Shown here one piece after another: positions 1 to 8,406 of a stretch of 36,678 nt of DNA (positions are counted from its first letter, which is position 1; every line of letters begins with the position of its first letter). Made by a program: the position numbers and the translations under genes. Origin of the DNA: Corallococcus sp. CA053C (lineage in GTDB: Bacteria > Myxococcota > Myxococcia > Myxococcales > Myxococcaceae); assembly GCF_003611675.1 (NCBI RefSeq), contig NZ_RAWA01000048.1:1-36678 (forward strand). Reading direction: 5' to 3'. Under the pieces are notes generated by a model. It was not told the DNA's origin. It searched no databases and saw only the letters and a list, made by a program, of their open reading frames with translations.

Positions 1-2
1 GG

Positions 3-956
3 GTGGGCTGGGAGCACGCGCTGCTCACGTCGATGACGTCCCACGTCCTCTGGGTCCCGCTCACCGTCGCCATCCTCCACTTCGGGCTGCGCTTCCCCAT
101 GGAACGGCGGCGCTGGGCGTCGCGGGCCGCGCTCCACGTGGCCGGTGCGATCGTCATCGCGTTCGTCCGCGCGGGGATCATCTTCGCGCTGGATCCCTGG
201 GTCGGCTGGTATGCGCGGCCTCCCACCTTCGCGGACGTGCTCGAGCACGCGCTCCTGGTCAACCCGTTCACCTACCTGACCGTGCTCTGCGTGGCGAACG
301 CCGTCTACTACGCGGATCAGCTCCGGCTGCGGGACACCCAGCTGGCGCGCGCGCAGCTGCACGCGCTCAAGGCACAGCTCCACCCGCACTTCCTCTTCAA
401 CACGCTCAACTCCATCGCCGCGCTCGTGCATCGCGACCCGCACGGCAGCGAGCGGATGATCGCGCAGTTGAGTGATCTGCTCCGCGGCACGCTCGACGCC
501 GCAGGCACGGAGGAGGTGTCGCTCCAGGAGGAGCTGCGCGCCCTTCAGCCCTACCTGGACATCCAGGGCGTGCGCTTCGCCGACCGGCTCACGGTGAAGC
601 AGGACATCGCGCAGGAGGCGCTCACGGCCCACGTGCCCCACCTGGTGCTCCAGCCCCTCGTGGAGAACGCCATCCAGCACGGCATCGCACCGGGCACCGA
701 GCCCGGGACGGTGACGCTGGTCGCGCGGCGCGCGGGCCCCGAGCTCCACCTGGAGGTCCGGGACGACGGCGTCGGCCTCAAGGAGAGCCCGGCGGACGTC
801 TCCCGGGGCACCGGAGGCGGACGGGGGCTGCGCATCACCCGGGAGCGGCTGGTGCAGCTCTATGGCGGCGCCCACCGGCTGGAGCTGCGGGACGCCGTGG
901 GCGGGGGCACCACGGTGGCGCTCGCCATCCCCTTCCGCACGGAGCCGTCCCCGTGA
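3..956 (+). CDS. LytS/YehU-type sensor histidine kinase (5' end may lie outside window)
   Basis: Membrane sensor kinase of the His_kinase (PF06580) class. Hydrophobic segments occupy roughly residues 10-30, 43-63 and 85-102. They are followed by the dimerisation/phosphoacceptor stretch QLHPHFLFNTLNS, with the likely phospho-His at residue 129 of this reading. The HATPase region shows the N box (NAIQHG), a DDGVG G1 box and a GRGLRITRERL G2 region. The first codon used here is a GTG at the very edge of the window, so the true start and one or more membrane segments may lie upstream. The stop overlaps the GTG start of the response regulator by four bases (GTGA), typical of translational coupling. 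The signal sensed is unknown. Family assignment is firm; the start is not. Confidence 0.9.
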   Translation: MGWEHALLTSMTSHVLWVPLTVAILHFGLRFPMERRRWASRAALHVAGAIVIAFVRAGIIFALDPWVGWYARPPTFADVLEHALLVNPFTYLTVLCVANAVYYADQLRLRDTQLARAQLHALKAQLHPHFLFNTLNSIAALVHRDPHGSERMIAQLSDLLRGTLDAAGTEEVSLQEELRALQPYLDIQGVRFADRLTVKQDIAQEALTAHVPHLVLQPLVENAIQHGIAPGTEPGTVTLVARRAGPELHLEVRDDGVGLKESPADVSRGTGGGRGLRITRERLVQLYGGAHRLELRDAVGGGTTVALAIPFRTEPSP

Positions 957-1732
957 GCGCCCCGATGCGCGTGCTCATCGTCGACGACGAGCCGCTCGCC
1001 CGTCAGCGCCTCAAGGACCTGCTGGCGGAGGCCCCCGACATGGCGCTCGTGGGCGAGTGCCGCAACGGCCATGAGGCCATCGCGGCGATTGGCGCCGAGC
1101 GGCCGGACCTCGTCCTCCTGGACGTGCAGATGCCCGGGCCGGATGGCTTCGGCGTCCTCCGGGCGCTTGCTCCCGAGCACACGCCCGCGGTCATCTTCGT
1201 GACGGCCCACCGCGAGTTCGCGGTGCAGGCGTTCGAGTCCAACGCGCTCGACTACCTGCTCAAGCCGTTCGACCGGGAGCGCTTCCGCACGAGCCTCGCG
1301 CGGGCGCGCGACCGCCGGAGGACCGTGCCGGCCACGCTGGACCCGGAGCTGCTCGCGCGGCTGGAGTCCCTCTCGCTCCGACAGGACCCCAAGCCCTATG
1401 TGACGCGGCTCGTGGCCAAGGTGGGCTGGCGCATGCGCTTCCTCCCGGTGGAGGACATCGACTACCTGTCGGCGGAGGGGAACTACGTGGCGGTGCACGT
1501 GGGGAAGGAGTCGCACCTCACGCGCGAGACGATGGCCGCGCTGGAGGAGAAGCTCGACCCGAAGCATTTCCTGCGCGCGCACCGTTCGCTCATCGTGCGG
1601 ATGGATCGCATCGCGGAGGTGGAGCCGCTTCCCCCCGGTGAGTATGTGTTCATCCTGCGGGATGGCACCCGGCTGACCTCCGGCCGCAGCTATCGCGCGC
1701 AGGTGCAGCGTGCGTTGGAGCTGTCGACGTAG
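953..1732 (+). CDS. LytTR-family response regulator
   Basis: Cognate regulator of the upstream kinase. The N-terminal receiver domain (about residues 5-120) has the acidic DDE pair at residues 11-13, the phosphoacceptor Asp57 in LVLLDVQMPGPDG, a conserved Thr/Ala in FVTAH and Lys in YLLKPFD. The C-terminal LytTR DNA-binding domain covers about residues 150-255, with the typical IDYLSAEGNYV and FLRAHRSLIV segments. The start is GTG, overlapping the kinase stop by four bases. LytTR proteins bind paired direct repeats, and such a pair lies directly downstream at 1737-1775, before the secreted-protein gene at 1834. That gene is therefore the obvious candidate target. Family assignment is certain from motifs; the regulatory target is inferred. 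Confidence 0.95.
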   Translation: MSAPMRVLIVDDEPLARQRLKDLLAEAPDMALVGECRNGHEAIAAIGAERPDLVLLDVQMPGPDGFGVLRALAPEHTPAVIFVTAHREFAVQAFESNALDYLLKPFDRERFRTSLARARDRRRTVPATLDPELLARLESLSLRQDPKPYVTRLVAKVGWRMRFLPVEDIDYLSAEGNYVAVHVGKESHLTRETMAALEEKLDPKHFLRAHRSLIVRMDRIAEVEPLPPGEYVFILRDGTRLTSGRSYRAQVQRALELST

Positions 1733-1736
1733 GCGG

Positions 1737-1775
1737 CCTCCACCGTTCGTCCCAGACCCTCCACGGTTCGTCACA
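1737..1775 (+). promoter_or_regulatory. Candidate LytTR-binding direct repeat
   Basis: Two 18-base copies differ at two positions: CCTCCACCGTTCGTCCCA at 1737-1754 and CCTCCACGGTTCGTCACA at 1758-1775, spaced 21 bp start to start. Inside each is a nine-base core, ACCGTTCGT and ACGGTTCGT, separated by 12 bp. The published LytTR/AlgR consensus is [TA][AC][CA]GTTN[AG][TG] in pairs 12-13 bp apart. The first core fits every position and the second has one mismatch. A TTGGAC resembling a -35 box follows at 1781. The site lies between a LytTR regulator and a secreted-protein gene. Confidence 0.7.
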
Positions 1776-1833
1776 TCTCCTTGGACCCCATCGCCGCCGC
1801 CGGGCGACGGTGCCTTCAACAAAGGAGATGCAC

Positions 1834-2733
1834 ATGCATCGATTCGCAATGCGGTGGTCCATGAAGTTCCTCCTGGCCGTCTCCATGGTGACGGTGTCAG
1901 GCACCGCCGGAGCCGAGGAGTGCGAGCCGGGAGGCAGCCTCTTCGCGCCCGGAGAGATCTCCCTGGAGGGGCGGTCCGAGTACCGGCTCGCGCTCTCCGC
2001 GGACGGGAAGACGGCGTACTACCACGTCGACTCGGAGACGCCGCCGTACCAGGCCATCTACGTCACGCAGCTCCAGAACGGCCACTTCGGCCCGGGCCAG
2101 GTGGTGTCGTTCTCCGGCACGTACCGGGACTCGGATCCGTTCATCTCACCGGATGGGCAGTCGCTGTTCTACTCGTCCACCCGCCCCGTGAATGGCGGCG
2201 CCGAGCGCGAGGACACCGACCTCTGGGTGGTGCACCGCGTCCGGGGCGGAGGCTGGGGTGAGCCCGAGCACCTGGGCCCGTTCGTCAACACGCCGAAGCA
2301 GGAGCTGTACCCGAGCGTGACCCGCGACGGGACGGTCTACTTCGCGAGCGGCACGTTCGACACCGACTTCGACATGTATCGCGTCCGGCGCCAGGGCAAC
2401 CACTACACCGCGCCGGAGAACCTGGGCCCCGGGGTGAACAGCGCCGACTCCTGGGAATACAACCCGTGGGTGTCGCCGGATGGTCGCGTCATGGTCTTCG
2501 CGTCGCTGAACCGACCCGGTGGGTATGGGCTGGGGGACCTCTACGTGAGCTTCAACGTCGCGGGCACGTGGACCCAGGCCGTCAACCTGGGGCCGTCGGT
2601 GAACACGGAGAAGGATGAGTTCCACCCCCTGGTGAGCCGCGACCTGGGCCAGCTCTACTTCGTGCGGCAGACGTGGGACCCGTACACAGACTCGGACTTC
2701 TACCGGCTCGACACGCGCTGCCTCTGGCGCTGA
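1834..2733 (+). CDS. Secreted PD40/WD40-like beta-propeller protein
   Basis: 299-aa exported protein of unknown specific role. The chosen ATG follows AAAGGAG (1821-1827) by six bases; in-frame upstream starts at 1810 and 1828 have no such site. A signal peptide spans about residues 1-27 (basic MHRFAMRWSMK, hydrophobic core, TAGA then EE). The mature part has repeated blades with the PD40 pattern (FISPDGQSLFYSS, YPSVTRDGTVYFAS, WVSPDGRVMVFAS, HPLVSRDLGQLYFV), as in TolB-type propellers. Such proteins usually bind peptides, sugars or wall polymers in the periplasm or outside the cell. The LytTR-type repeat upstream suggests control by the adjacent two-component system; that link is inferred. 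Confidence 0.88.
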   Translation: MHRFAMRWSMKFLLAVSMVTVSGTAGAEECEPGGSLFAPGEISLEGRSEYRLALSADGKTAYYHVDSETPPYQAIYVTQLQNGHFGPGQVVSFSGTYRDSDPFISPDGQSLFYSSTRPVNGGAEREDTDLWVVHRVRGGGWGEPEHLGPFVNTPKQELYPSVTRDGTVYFASGTFDTDFDMYRVRRQGNHYTAPENLGPGVNSADSWEYNPWVSPDGRVMVFASLNRPGGYGLGDLYVSFNVAGTWTQAVNLGPSVNTEKDEFHPLVSRDLGQLYFVRQTWDPYTDSDFYRLDTRCLWR

Positions 2734-2820
2734 GCAAACCTGAGCCGCATCAGCGTCATCCCGGGCATGGGAGGGAGAGAGGGGCTAGCGTGTCCCCTCC
2801 CCCGCCAAGGATGACGTGAC

Positions 2821-4176
2821 ATGGACTACGTTCCCGAGCAGCGCACGCACCTCTACCTCAATCAACCGGGGGACTACACGGGAGACACCTGGCATGTCGC
2901 CGCGGCCATGGTGCTGAACCCGCGGGTGCGGGTCCTCCTCACCGTGAGCAGTGACAGCAAGGAGGTCGAGACCGCGCCCGCCATCGCCGGGTACTACGAA
3001 GCCATCGGGCTGGGGCAGCGGGTCCAGCGCTACACGGGCGTCAAGCTGGAGAAGGTTGGCAGCGTCAATGGCAAGCCCAAGGCCCACCAGCATCGGGACA
3101 CCGCGGTGATGAAGGTCGGCGGGGAGCAACCCGTCGGGCTCATCTATCAGAGCACTTCGGTCATCCTGCGAGAGATCGCGACCCAGGAACTGCCGCGGGT
3201 CCGGGAGCGGCTGCAACTGGGCCTCTGCGCCGGGCTGTCCGACAGCCAGGAGCGTGAGATCCAGAGGCGCGCGAACGCGTGGCTTGAGCAGCTCTTCTCG
3301 TCCGAAGACATCCAGACCGTCCTGCTGATCAACGGACGCATGGAACGCTACAACCCCCAGCACAACCTCGATGAGGAGCGGTTCGATATCATCAAGGAGG
3401 CCGTCCTTCGGGTCCCCGGCGCCCACTTCCTGGTGATGGGGAACCGGTTCGCGCTGAAGAAGGAGGGCACGCCCGCCTGGCTCAAGAAAGCGCACGAGCG
3501 GAGGCTGCCCGTGCCCGGGAACGACCAGGAGGCCGTGGAGGATCTCTTCGACCTCGTGGGCGTCGGTCACGACCTCGACCGGTGGCGGGGAACCGCCGCC
3601 TTCTGGCGCGAGGTCGCGAACTCCAAGTGGGGCCGCGAGAAGCGGGTGAAGTTCGTGGGCGGCCGAAGCGGCTCCACGGACATCGCCGCGTTCATGGGCA
3701 TCGACGTGCTCTCCTGGGACCACTTCCTGCCGGAGGACATCGAGTACCTGCGGATGCGCGTCACCGCCCCGGACCTGATGCGGGTCTGCCACCTCCACGA
3801 CGGCAAGAAGCCCAGGACCCCGGAGTTCTTCGTCCCCCCGGAAGAGGCCCTGCTGGGCCCCTCGGTGGAGATCCTCCTGCGGGGCGACCCCGGCGTCGCC
3901 TACCCCACACCGGTGCTCACGGTGGGTGGCAGCAAGAACCGCGAGAAGGCCCAGGTGAAGGTCCAGGCGAAGAAGAAGAAGAATGCGACGTATGAAACCA
4001 AGGGCGAGACCTCCAGCAGTCCCGTCTCCGCCATCGTCAGCTCCGTCTTCGACGTCTGGAGCTCCCTGTTCCTCGACCCCCATTGGATCCCCGGGAGCGG
4101 GGAGGCCGAGACGGCGATGGCCTACTCCGTGGATGGCCGCTCCTTCCCCAAGCCCACCAAGCCCGAAGTCGGGTGA
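2821..4176 (+). CDS. Unrecognised 451-aa cytoplasmic protein
   Basis: I do not recognise a named family. No signal peptide or membrane segment is visible. Two regions look like Rossmann-type alpha/beta folds: the N-terminal half (AAMVLNPRVRVLLTVSS, GEQPVGLIYQSTSV) and the second half (IQTVLLINGRMERYNP, AHFLVMGNRFAL, VKFVGGRSGSTDIAAFMGID followed by VLSWD). The FVGGRSGSTDIAAFMG segment resembles the donor-binding loop of GT-B glycosyltransferases in general shape only. The tail is Lys-rich (KVQAKKKKN) and then Ser-rich. A weak AAGGA precedes the ATG. The 3' end overlaps the convergent M3 peptidase by 55 bases. Coding is supported by consistent GC-rich third positions; function is unknown. Confidence 0.8.
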   Translation: MDYVPEQRTHLYLNQPGDYTGDTWHVAAAMVLNPRVRVLLTVSSDSKEVETAPAIAGYYEAIGLGQRVQRYTGVKLEKVGSVNGKPKAHQHRDTAVMKVGGEQPVGLIYQSTSVILREIATQELPRVRERLQLGLCAGLSDSQEREIQRRANAWLEQLFSSEDIQTVLLINGRMERYNPQHNLDEERFDIIKEAVLRVPGAHFLVMGNRFALKKEGTPAWLKKAHERRLPVPGNDQEAVEDLFDLVGVGHDLDRWRGTAAFWREVANSKWGREKRVKFVGGRSGSTDIAAFMGIDVLSWDHFLPEDIEYLRMRVTAPDLMRVCHLHDGKKPRTPEFFVPPEEALLGPSVEILLRGDPGVAYPTPVLTVGGSKNREKAQVKVQAKKKKNATYETKGETSSSPVSAIVSSVFDVWSSLFLDPHWIPGSGEAETAMAYSVDGRSFPKPTKPEVG

Positions 4177-6287
4177 CTCCGGAAGCCGCGCTCGCGCATC
4201 AGCGCGCCAATGTTCGCGTCCCGGCCGCGAAAGGCGCGGTAGCTGTCGAATGGGTCGACCGTGTTGCCCACCGACAGCACGTGCGCCCGCAGCCGCGCGG
4301 CGACCTTCGGATCCATGGGGCCGCTGCCCTGCGTGAAGGCCTCGAAGGCGTCCGCGGCCAGCATGTCCGCCCAGAGGTAGCGGTAGTAGCCCGCCGAGTA
4401 CGCGTCGCTTGAGAAGACGTGCCCGAAGTGCGGCATGCGGAAGCGCATGTTGACCTCCTCGGGCGCGCCCATCTTCCGGAGCGCGTCGCGCTCGAAGGCA
4501 TCCGGGTCGATGGGCTGGCGCGTCTCCAGGTGCAGCGCCATCTCCACCCGCGCGGAGGTCAGGAAGTCGATCATGAAGAAGCCCTGGTTGAACGTCGCGG
4601 CGCGCTGGAGCTTCGCCACGAGAACAGCGGGCATCGGCTTGCCCGTGCGGTGGTGCAGCGCGAAGCGGCCCAGCACCTCGGGCGTGGCCAGCCAGTGCTC
4701 GAACAGCTTCGAGGGGAACTCGCCGTAATCGCTCACCACCCTGCCGCCCGCGAGCGATGGGTACGACACGTCCGAGCTCAGCGCGTGCAGCGCGTGCCCG
4801 AACTCGTGGAAGAGCATCTGCGCGTCGCGCCAGCCGAGCAGCGCGGGTTCGCCGGAGGCAGGCTTCGCGAAGGGCGTGCTGTTGGCCACCAGGGTCGTCA
4901 CCTCGCCCCGGAAGCGCTCCTGGATGCGGTAGGGATCCGTCTGGCCGCCGTTGTACTTGCCCGGTCGCGCGTAGGGGTCGAAGTACAGCAGGCCCACATG
5001 CCGGCCGCTCGCGCGGTCCTTCACTTCAAAGACACTCACGTCCGGGTGGTAGACGGGCACGCCGGTGGCGGGGGTGAACGCGAACCCGAACAGCTCACCC
5101 GCGACCCAGAACATGCCCTCGCGCAGCTTTTCGAGCTGCAGGTAGGGTTTGACCTCGTTCTCGTCCAGGTCGTACTTCGCCTTGCGCACCTTCTCCGCGA
5201 AGTAGCGGTAGTCCCACGGGGCGAGCTTCACCTTCGGGCCGGAGCGGTCCGCGAGGGCCTGCATGGCGGCCACGTCTTCGCGCACGCGCGCGACCGCCGG
5301 CGTCCACACCTCCTCCATCAACTGGAGCGCACGCTCGGGCGTCTTGACCATCGACGACGCGAGCTGCCGGTGCGCGTGGGTGGCGTAGCCCAGGAGCCGG
5401 GCCTGTTCGGCGCGCAGCGCGAGGATGTCGGTGATGATCCGGTTGTTGTCATGGGCATCGCCGTGGTCCCCCCGGCTGTCGTAGTCGCGCCACACCTTCT
5501 CGCGCAGGTCGCGCCGGTCGGCGAAGGTGAGGAAGTCGGCCACCGCGGAGCGCGTGTTGGCCACGGCCCACCCCTTGAGGCCCCGTGATTCCGCCTCGGT
5601 GGCCGCGGCCTTCCGCATCGCTTCCGGCAGGCCCGCCAGGTCCGCTTCCGACTCCAGGACGACGCACCGGTCTTCATCCGCGAGCACGTTCTGCGAGAAC
5701 GACGTGTAGAGCGTGGCGAGCCGCTGGTTGAGGGCCGCCATGCGCTTCCTGCCCGCGGTGTCGAGCCCGGCGCCCGCGCGCACGAACGACTGCCAGGTCA
5801 CCTCGACGAGCCGCCGCTGCTCGGGCGTCCACTTCGCCTTGTCGGCCGAGTCGTGCACGGCCTTCACGCGACGGAAGAGCGCCGGGTCCTGGGTGGGTTC
5901 GTCCCAGAACGCCGCCAGCCGTGGCGCCAGCTCGCGCTCCACCGCCTGGAACCCGGGGGTGTTCATGAATGAGGACCAGGCGCTGTAGACCTCATGGACG
6001 CGGTTGAACGCGCGGCCCGAGTCCTCGTACGCGGCGACGGTGTTCTCGAAGGTGGGCGCCTCCTTCGAGCCCGTGATGGCGGCGAGCTCCTGCCGGTTCA
6101 ACGCCATCGCGGCTTCGAGCGCCGGCCGGAAGTGCTCCACCTTCACGCGGTCGAAGGGAGGCAGCCCGCCGTGCGGTCCGGACCAGGATTCGAGCAACGG
6201 ATTGGGCTCGGCTCCGGGCGGCGGGGCCGCGCTGGCGACCGTTCCCACCACGAGCACAGCCAGCACGGCGATTCTGTATCTCGTCAT
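4122..6287 (-). CDS. M3-family zinc metallopeptidase, Dcp-like, exported
   Basis: 721-aa oligopeptidase of the thimet/Dcp (M3A) type, which cleaves short peptides. The zinc motif LFHEFGHALHALSS lies near residue 490, followed by a Glu in SDYGEFPSKLFEHW and by the C-terminal SAGYYRYLWADMLAADAFEAF segment typical of this family. The length matches Dcp (about 680-720). Unlike most cytosolic members it begins with a clear signal peptide (MTRYRIAVLAVLVVGTVASA), so a periplasmic location is likely. It is divergent from an Lrp/AsnC regulator with only 24 bases between start codons, which suggests shared control. The 3' end overlaps the convergent gene ending at 4176. Preference for dipeptidyl release is inferred from family resemblance. 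Confidence 0.95.
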   Translation of the reverse strand: MTRYRIAVLAVLVVGTVASAAPPPGAEPNPLLESWSGPHGGLPPFDRVKVEHFRPALEAAMALNRQELAAITGSKEAPTFENTVAAYEDSGRAFNRVHEVYSAWSSFMNTPGFQAVERELAPRLAAFWDEPTQDPALFRRVKAVHDSADKAKWTPEQRRLVEVTWQSFVRAGAGLDTAGRKRMAALNQRLATLYTSFSQNVLADEDRCVVLESEADLAGLPEAMRKAAATEAESRGLKGWAVANTRSAVADFLTFADRRDLREKVWRDYDSRGDHGDAHDNNRIITDILALRAEQARLLGYATHAHRQLASSMVKTPERALQLMEEVWTPAVARVREDVAAMQALADRSGPKVKLAPWDYRYFAEKVRKAKYDLDENEVKPYLQLEKLREGMFWVAGELFGFAFTPATGVPVYHPDVSVFEVKDRASGRHVGLLYFDPYARPGKYNGGQTDPYRIQERFRGEVTTLVANSTPFAKPASGEPALLGWRDAQMLFHEFGHALHALSSDVSYPSLAGGRVVSDYGEFPSKLFEHWLATPEVLGRFALHHRTGKPMPAVLVAKLQRAATFNQGFFMIDFLTSARVEMALHLETRQPIDPDAFERDALRKMGAPEEVNMRFRMPHFGHVFSSDAYSAGYYRYLWADMLAADAFEAFTQGSGPMDPKVAARLRAHVLSVGNTVDPFDSYRAFRGRDANIGALMRERGFRSHPTSGLVGLGKERPSTE

Positions 6288-6311
6288 CAGAACAGAATAA
6301 GTGTTGGCTCC

Positions 6312-6896
6312 ATGCGCAAGCCATCGAATGGAATTCGTCCAGGGGCCGCCATTTCCCCGCTCGACCGAATTGATCGCGCCATCCTGACCGCCCTCCAGAA
6401 CAATGCGCGGTTGTCGAACAAGGAGCTCGCGGCCCAGGTGGGGCTCGCCCCTTCGTCATGCCTCACGCGGGTGAGGAAGCTGGAGGCGGAAGGGGTGATC
6501 CAAGCCTACCGGGCACAGCTCGACCCTCGCGCACTGGGGCTCGGGCTCCAGGCGTTGATTGGCGTCCAGCTGCGGCTGCACGTGGGCGAGGCCTTCGGCA
6601 GCATCGGGAACCACCTGCGGTCGCTGCCGGAGACCGTGGCCGTCTACTGCCTGGGCGGGAGCACGGACTTCCTGGTGCACGTCGTGTGTCGGGACACGGA
6701 GCACCTGCGGGTGCTGACCATCCAGTCCTTCACCAGCCGTCCCGAGGTGGCCCGCATCGAGACGTCGCTGGTGTTCTCGTTCACCAGCTCGGGGCTGCCG
6801 GTTGCCCCGGAGGATGCGGCGGGCGCGGGCCCGTTGGCTGCACGCCGGAGCCCTTTGGCTGCACCAGCCCGGCGAGGCTCCCGGGCGAAGCGGTAG
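6312..6896 (+). CDS. Lrp/AsnC-family transcriptional regulator
   Basis: 194-aa DNA-binding regulator. The N-terminal winged helix-turn-helix is plain (LDRIDRAILTALQNNARLS, then NKELAAQVGLAPSSCLTRV and RKLEAEGVI). The RAM/AsnC ligand-binding domain follows (about residues 75-155; VAVYCLGGSTDFLVHVVC). The ATG at 6312 is used because homologues start shortly before LDRIDR and the upstream reading frame crosses the peptidase gene. The C-terminal tail is an unusual basic Ala/Arg/Pro extension. It contains a small duplication: TTGGCTGCAC occurs at 6834 and again 21 bp later. The gene is divergent from the M3 peptidase. Control of peptide or amino-acid use is a reasonable guess, not shown. Confidence 0.93.
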   Translation: MRKPSNGIRPGAAISPLDRIDRAILTALQNNARLSNKELAAQVGLAPSSCLTRVRKLEAEGVIQAYRAQLDPRALGLGLQALIGVQLRLHVGEAFGSIGNHLRSLPETVAVYCLGGSTDFLVHVVCRDTEHLRVLTIQSFTSRPEVARIETSLVFSFTSSGLPVAPEDAAGAGPLAARRSPLAAPARRGSRAKR

Positions 6897-6976
6897 GCCG
6901 TGAACTTCGTCTTCATCCCCGGCCTGTACGTGCGGATGCAGGCGCTGCGCGGCGAGGCGAAGCGGTCGGCCTGTCC

Positions 6977-7441
6977 CTATTCCTTCGCGGGATAGGGCGT
7001 GCCATCCCGGTGGCGGTACGCCGCGTCGCCCGGCCCGGCGACCATGTCGATGTCCGAATAGACGCAGCGATCCTGGGGGTCGGAGTTGCCGACCTCGAGC
7101 ACCTTGGCCAGGCGGCTGGACTTGTTGATCAGGTGGTGGCCATCCGGGTCACCGTGCCTGAAGGCGACGCAGTCGCCCGGACGCAACACCTCCTCGCCCG
7201 CATTGGTGACCAGCGTCAGCTCGCCCTCCAGCACCCAGATGAACTCGTCCTCATGGCTGTGCCAGTGGCGCTGACTCGACCACGCGCCGGGTTCGAGGAC
7301 CGTCACGTTGACGCCGAACCGGGTCAGGCCCGCGTGGCGCCCCAGTCGCTGGAAGGTCTGTGCATTGCAAGGCACGTCGAAGGGTGACGGATAGCTGCTG
7401 CCACCCTGGGACGGTACGGCGGCGAGGTCGATCTTCTTCAT
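6977..7441 (-). CDS. Single-domain cupin protein
   Basis: 154-aa small beta-barrel protein. Cupin motif 1 is seen as HWHSHEDEFIWVLEGEL, which supplies two His and a Glu for metal, and motif 2 as GDCVAFRHGDPDGHHLIN. The C-terminus carries DIDMVAGPGDAAYRHRDGTPYP, as in cupins annotated as auxin-binding-like or transcriptional-regulator-like. There is no signal peptide. The ATG at 7441 opens with MKKIDLAAVPSQ. The substrate cannot be read from sequence. The gene is convergent with the Lrp gene and divergent from the GNAT gene, so it probably has its own promoter in 7442-7522. Confidence 0.9.
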   Translation of the reverse strand: MKKIDLAAVPSQGGSSYPSPFDVPCNAQTFQRLGRHAGLTRFGVNVTVLEPGAWSSQRHWHSHEDEFIWVLEGELTLVTNAGEEVLRPGDCVAFRHGDPDGHHLINKSSRLAKVLEVGNSDPQDRCVYSDIDMVAGPGDAAYRHRDGTPYPAKE

Positions 7442-7522
7442 GGTGCAGGCACGCTAGAGGATCGAGCCTGACAGTCCAGCCAGCATTCACCCGGTGCGCG
7501 CATCCCGTGCGACAGTCCACGC

Positions 7523-8398
7523 ATGGGTCAGAGTTCCTCGCCGCCAGTCGTCGAAATCGGTCCTCACGACACCGCGTTGCAGGCTGCGTTCTGCGACTAC
7601 GTGCCCCAGGTGTTCGGCCGTGCCGACTTCCGGCGCTGGCGCGCGTGGGGCGAGTGGAACGACGACTACCGCGCGTATGCGATGCTCGAGGACGGCCGCG
7701 TGGTGGCCAATGCCTCGGTGATGCGGATGCGGCTCCTCCTGGAGGGACGGGAGGTGCGGGCCTGGCAGCTGGGGGCCGTGGGGTGCATTCCCTCTCATCG
7801 CGGACGGGGCCTGTCGCGCGGGGTGATGCAGGCCGCGCTGGACGCGTGCGGTGCCGAACCGGTGCTGCTGTTCGCCAACCCCAGGGTGCGTCAGTACTAC
7901 CCGCGCTTCGGGTTCCAGCCCTGGAAGCAGACGCTGTTCGCCGCCGCGCACGAGGCCGTGCCTGAAGGCCCACCGGCGCCCACGCTCGACCTGGAGGATG
8001 CGGCGGTGCGGGCAGGCCTCGCCGCGCTCTCCCGTGACGGGCTCCCGGTGACGGAGCGCTTCGGTGCGCGCGGGTACTCGACCGTCGCGAGCTGGCAGCC
8101 GGCCAGCGGGTTCGGGCGGCCGTTGCGGCGACTGGGAGACGACGCGTGGGTGTTCGCGGGCGTGGAGGGCGACACGCTGTACCTCGATGACATCTTCGCC
8201 CGGGGGCCCTTCGACCTGCGCGCCTGGATCCCGCGCCTGATTGACCGGCCCATCCGCTCCATCCACTTCGGCTTCACGCCGGAGCGCTGGTGGCCGGAGG
8301 CGACGGAGGCCGGCGAGGACCTGGAGGCGGACCTGTTCGTGCGCGACCTGTCCCCGTCGCGCGCGCCCCACCGCTTCCCCGTGATGGCGCACACGTGA
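7523..8398 (+). CDS. GNAT-family N-acetyltransferase (Eis-like)
   Basis: 291-aa cytoplasmic acetyltransferase. The acetyl-CoA-binding core is visible as LGAVGCIPSHRGRGLSRGVMQAALD (motif A, R/QxxGxG/A type), followed by LLFANPRVRQYYPRFGFQPW (motif B with the conserved Tyr/Gly-Phe). The C-terminal about 120 residues form an extra domain, as in Eis-like two-domain enzymes that acetylate amines such as aminoglycosides or polyamines. No clear Shine-Dalgarno precedes the ATG. The gene ends eight bases before the convergent di-haem gene. The substrate is unknown. Confidence 0.88.
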   Translation: MGQSSSPPVVEIGPHDTALQAAFCDYVPQVFGRADFRRWRAWGEWNDDYRAYAMLEDGRVVANASVMRMRLLLEGREVRAWQLGAVGCIPSHRGRGLSRGVMQAALDACGAEPVLLFANPRVRQYYPRFGFQPWKQTLFAAAHEAVPEGPPAPTLDLEDAAVRAGLAALSRDGLPVTERFGARGYSTVASWQPASGFGRPLRRLGDDAWVFAGVEGDTLYLDDIFARGPFDLRAWIPRLIDRPIRSIHFGFTPERWWPEATEAGEDLEADLFVRDLSPSRAPHRFPVMAHT

Positions 8399-8406
8399 CG
8401 CAGGCG

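Noticed and set aside
2890-2903. Single GGCATGTCGCCG match to the enhancer half-site (another at about 29570)
   Set aside because: Isolated half-sites inside coding sequence, without an 11-bp partner or a -24/-12 element nearby.
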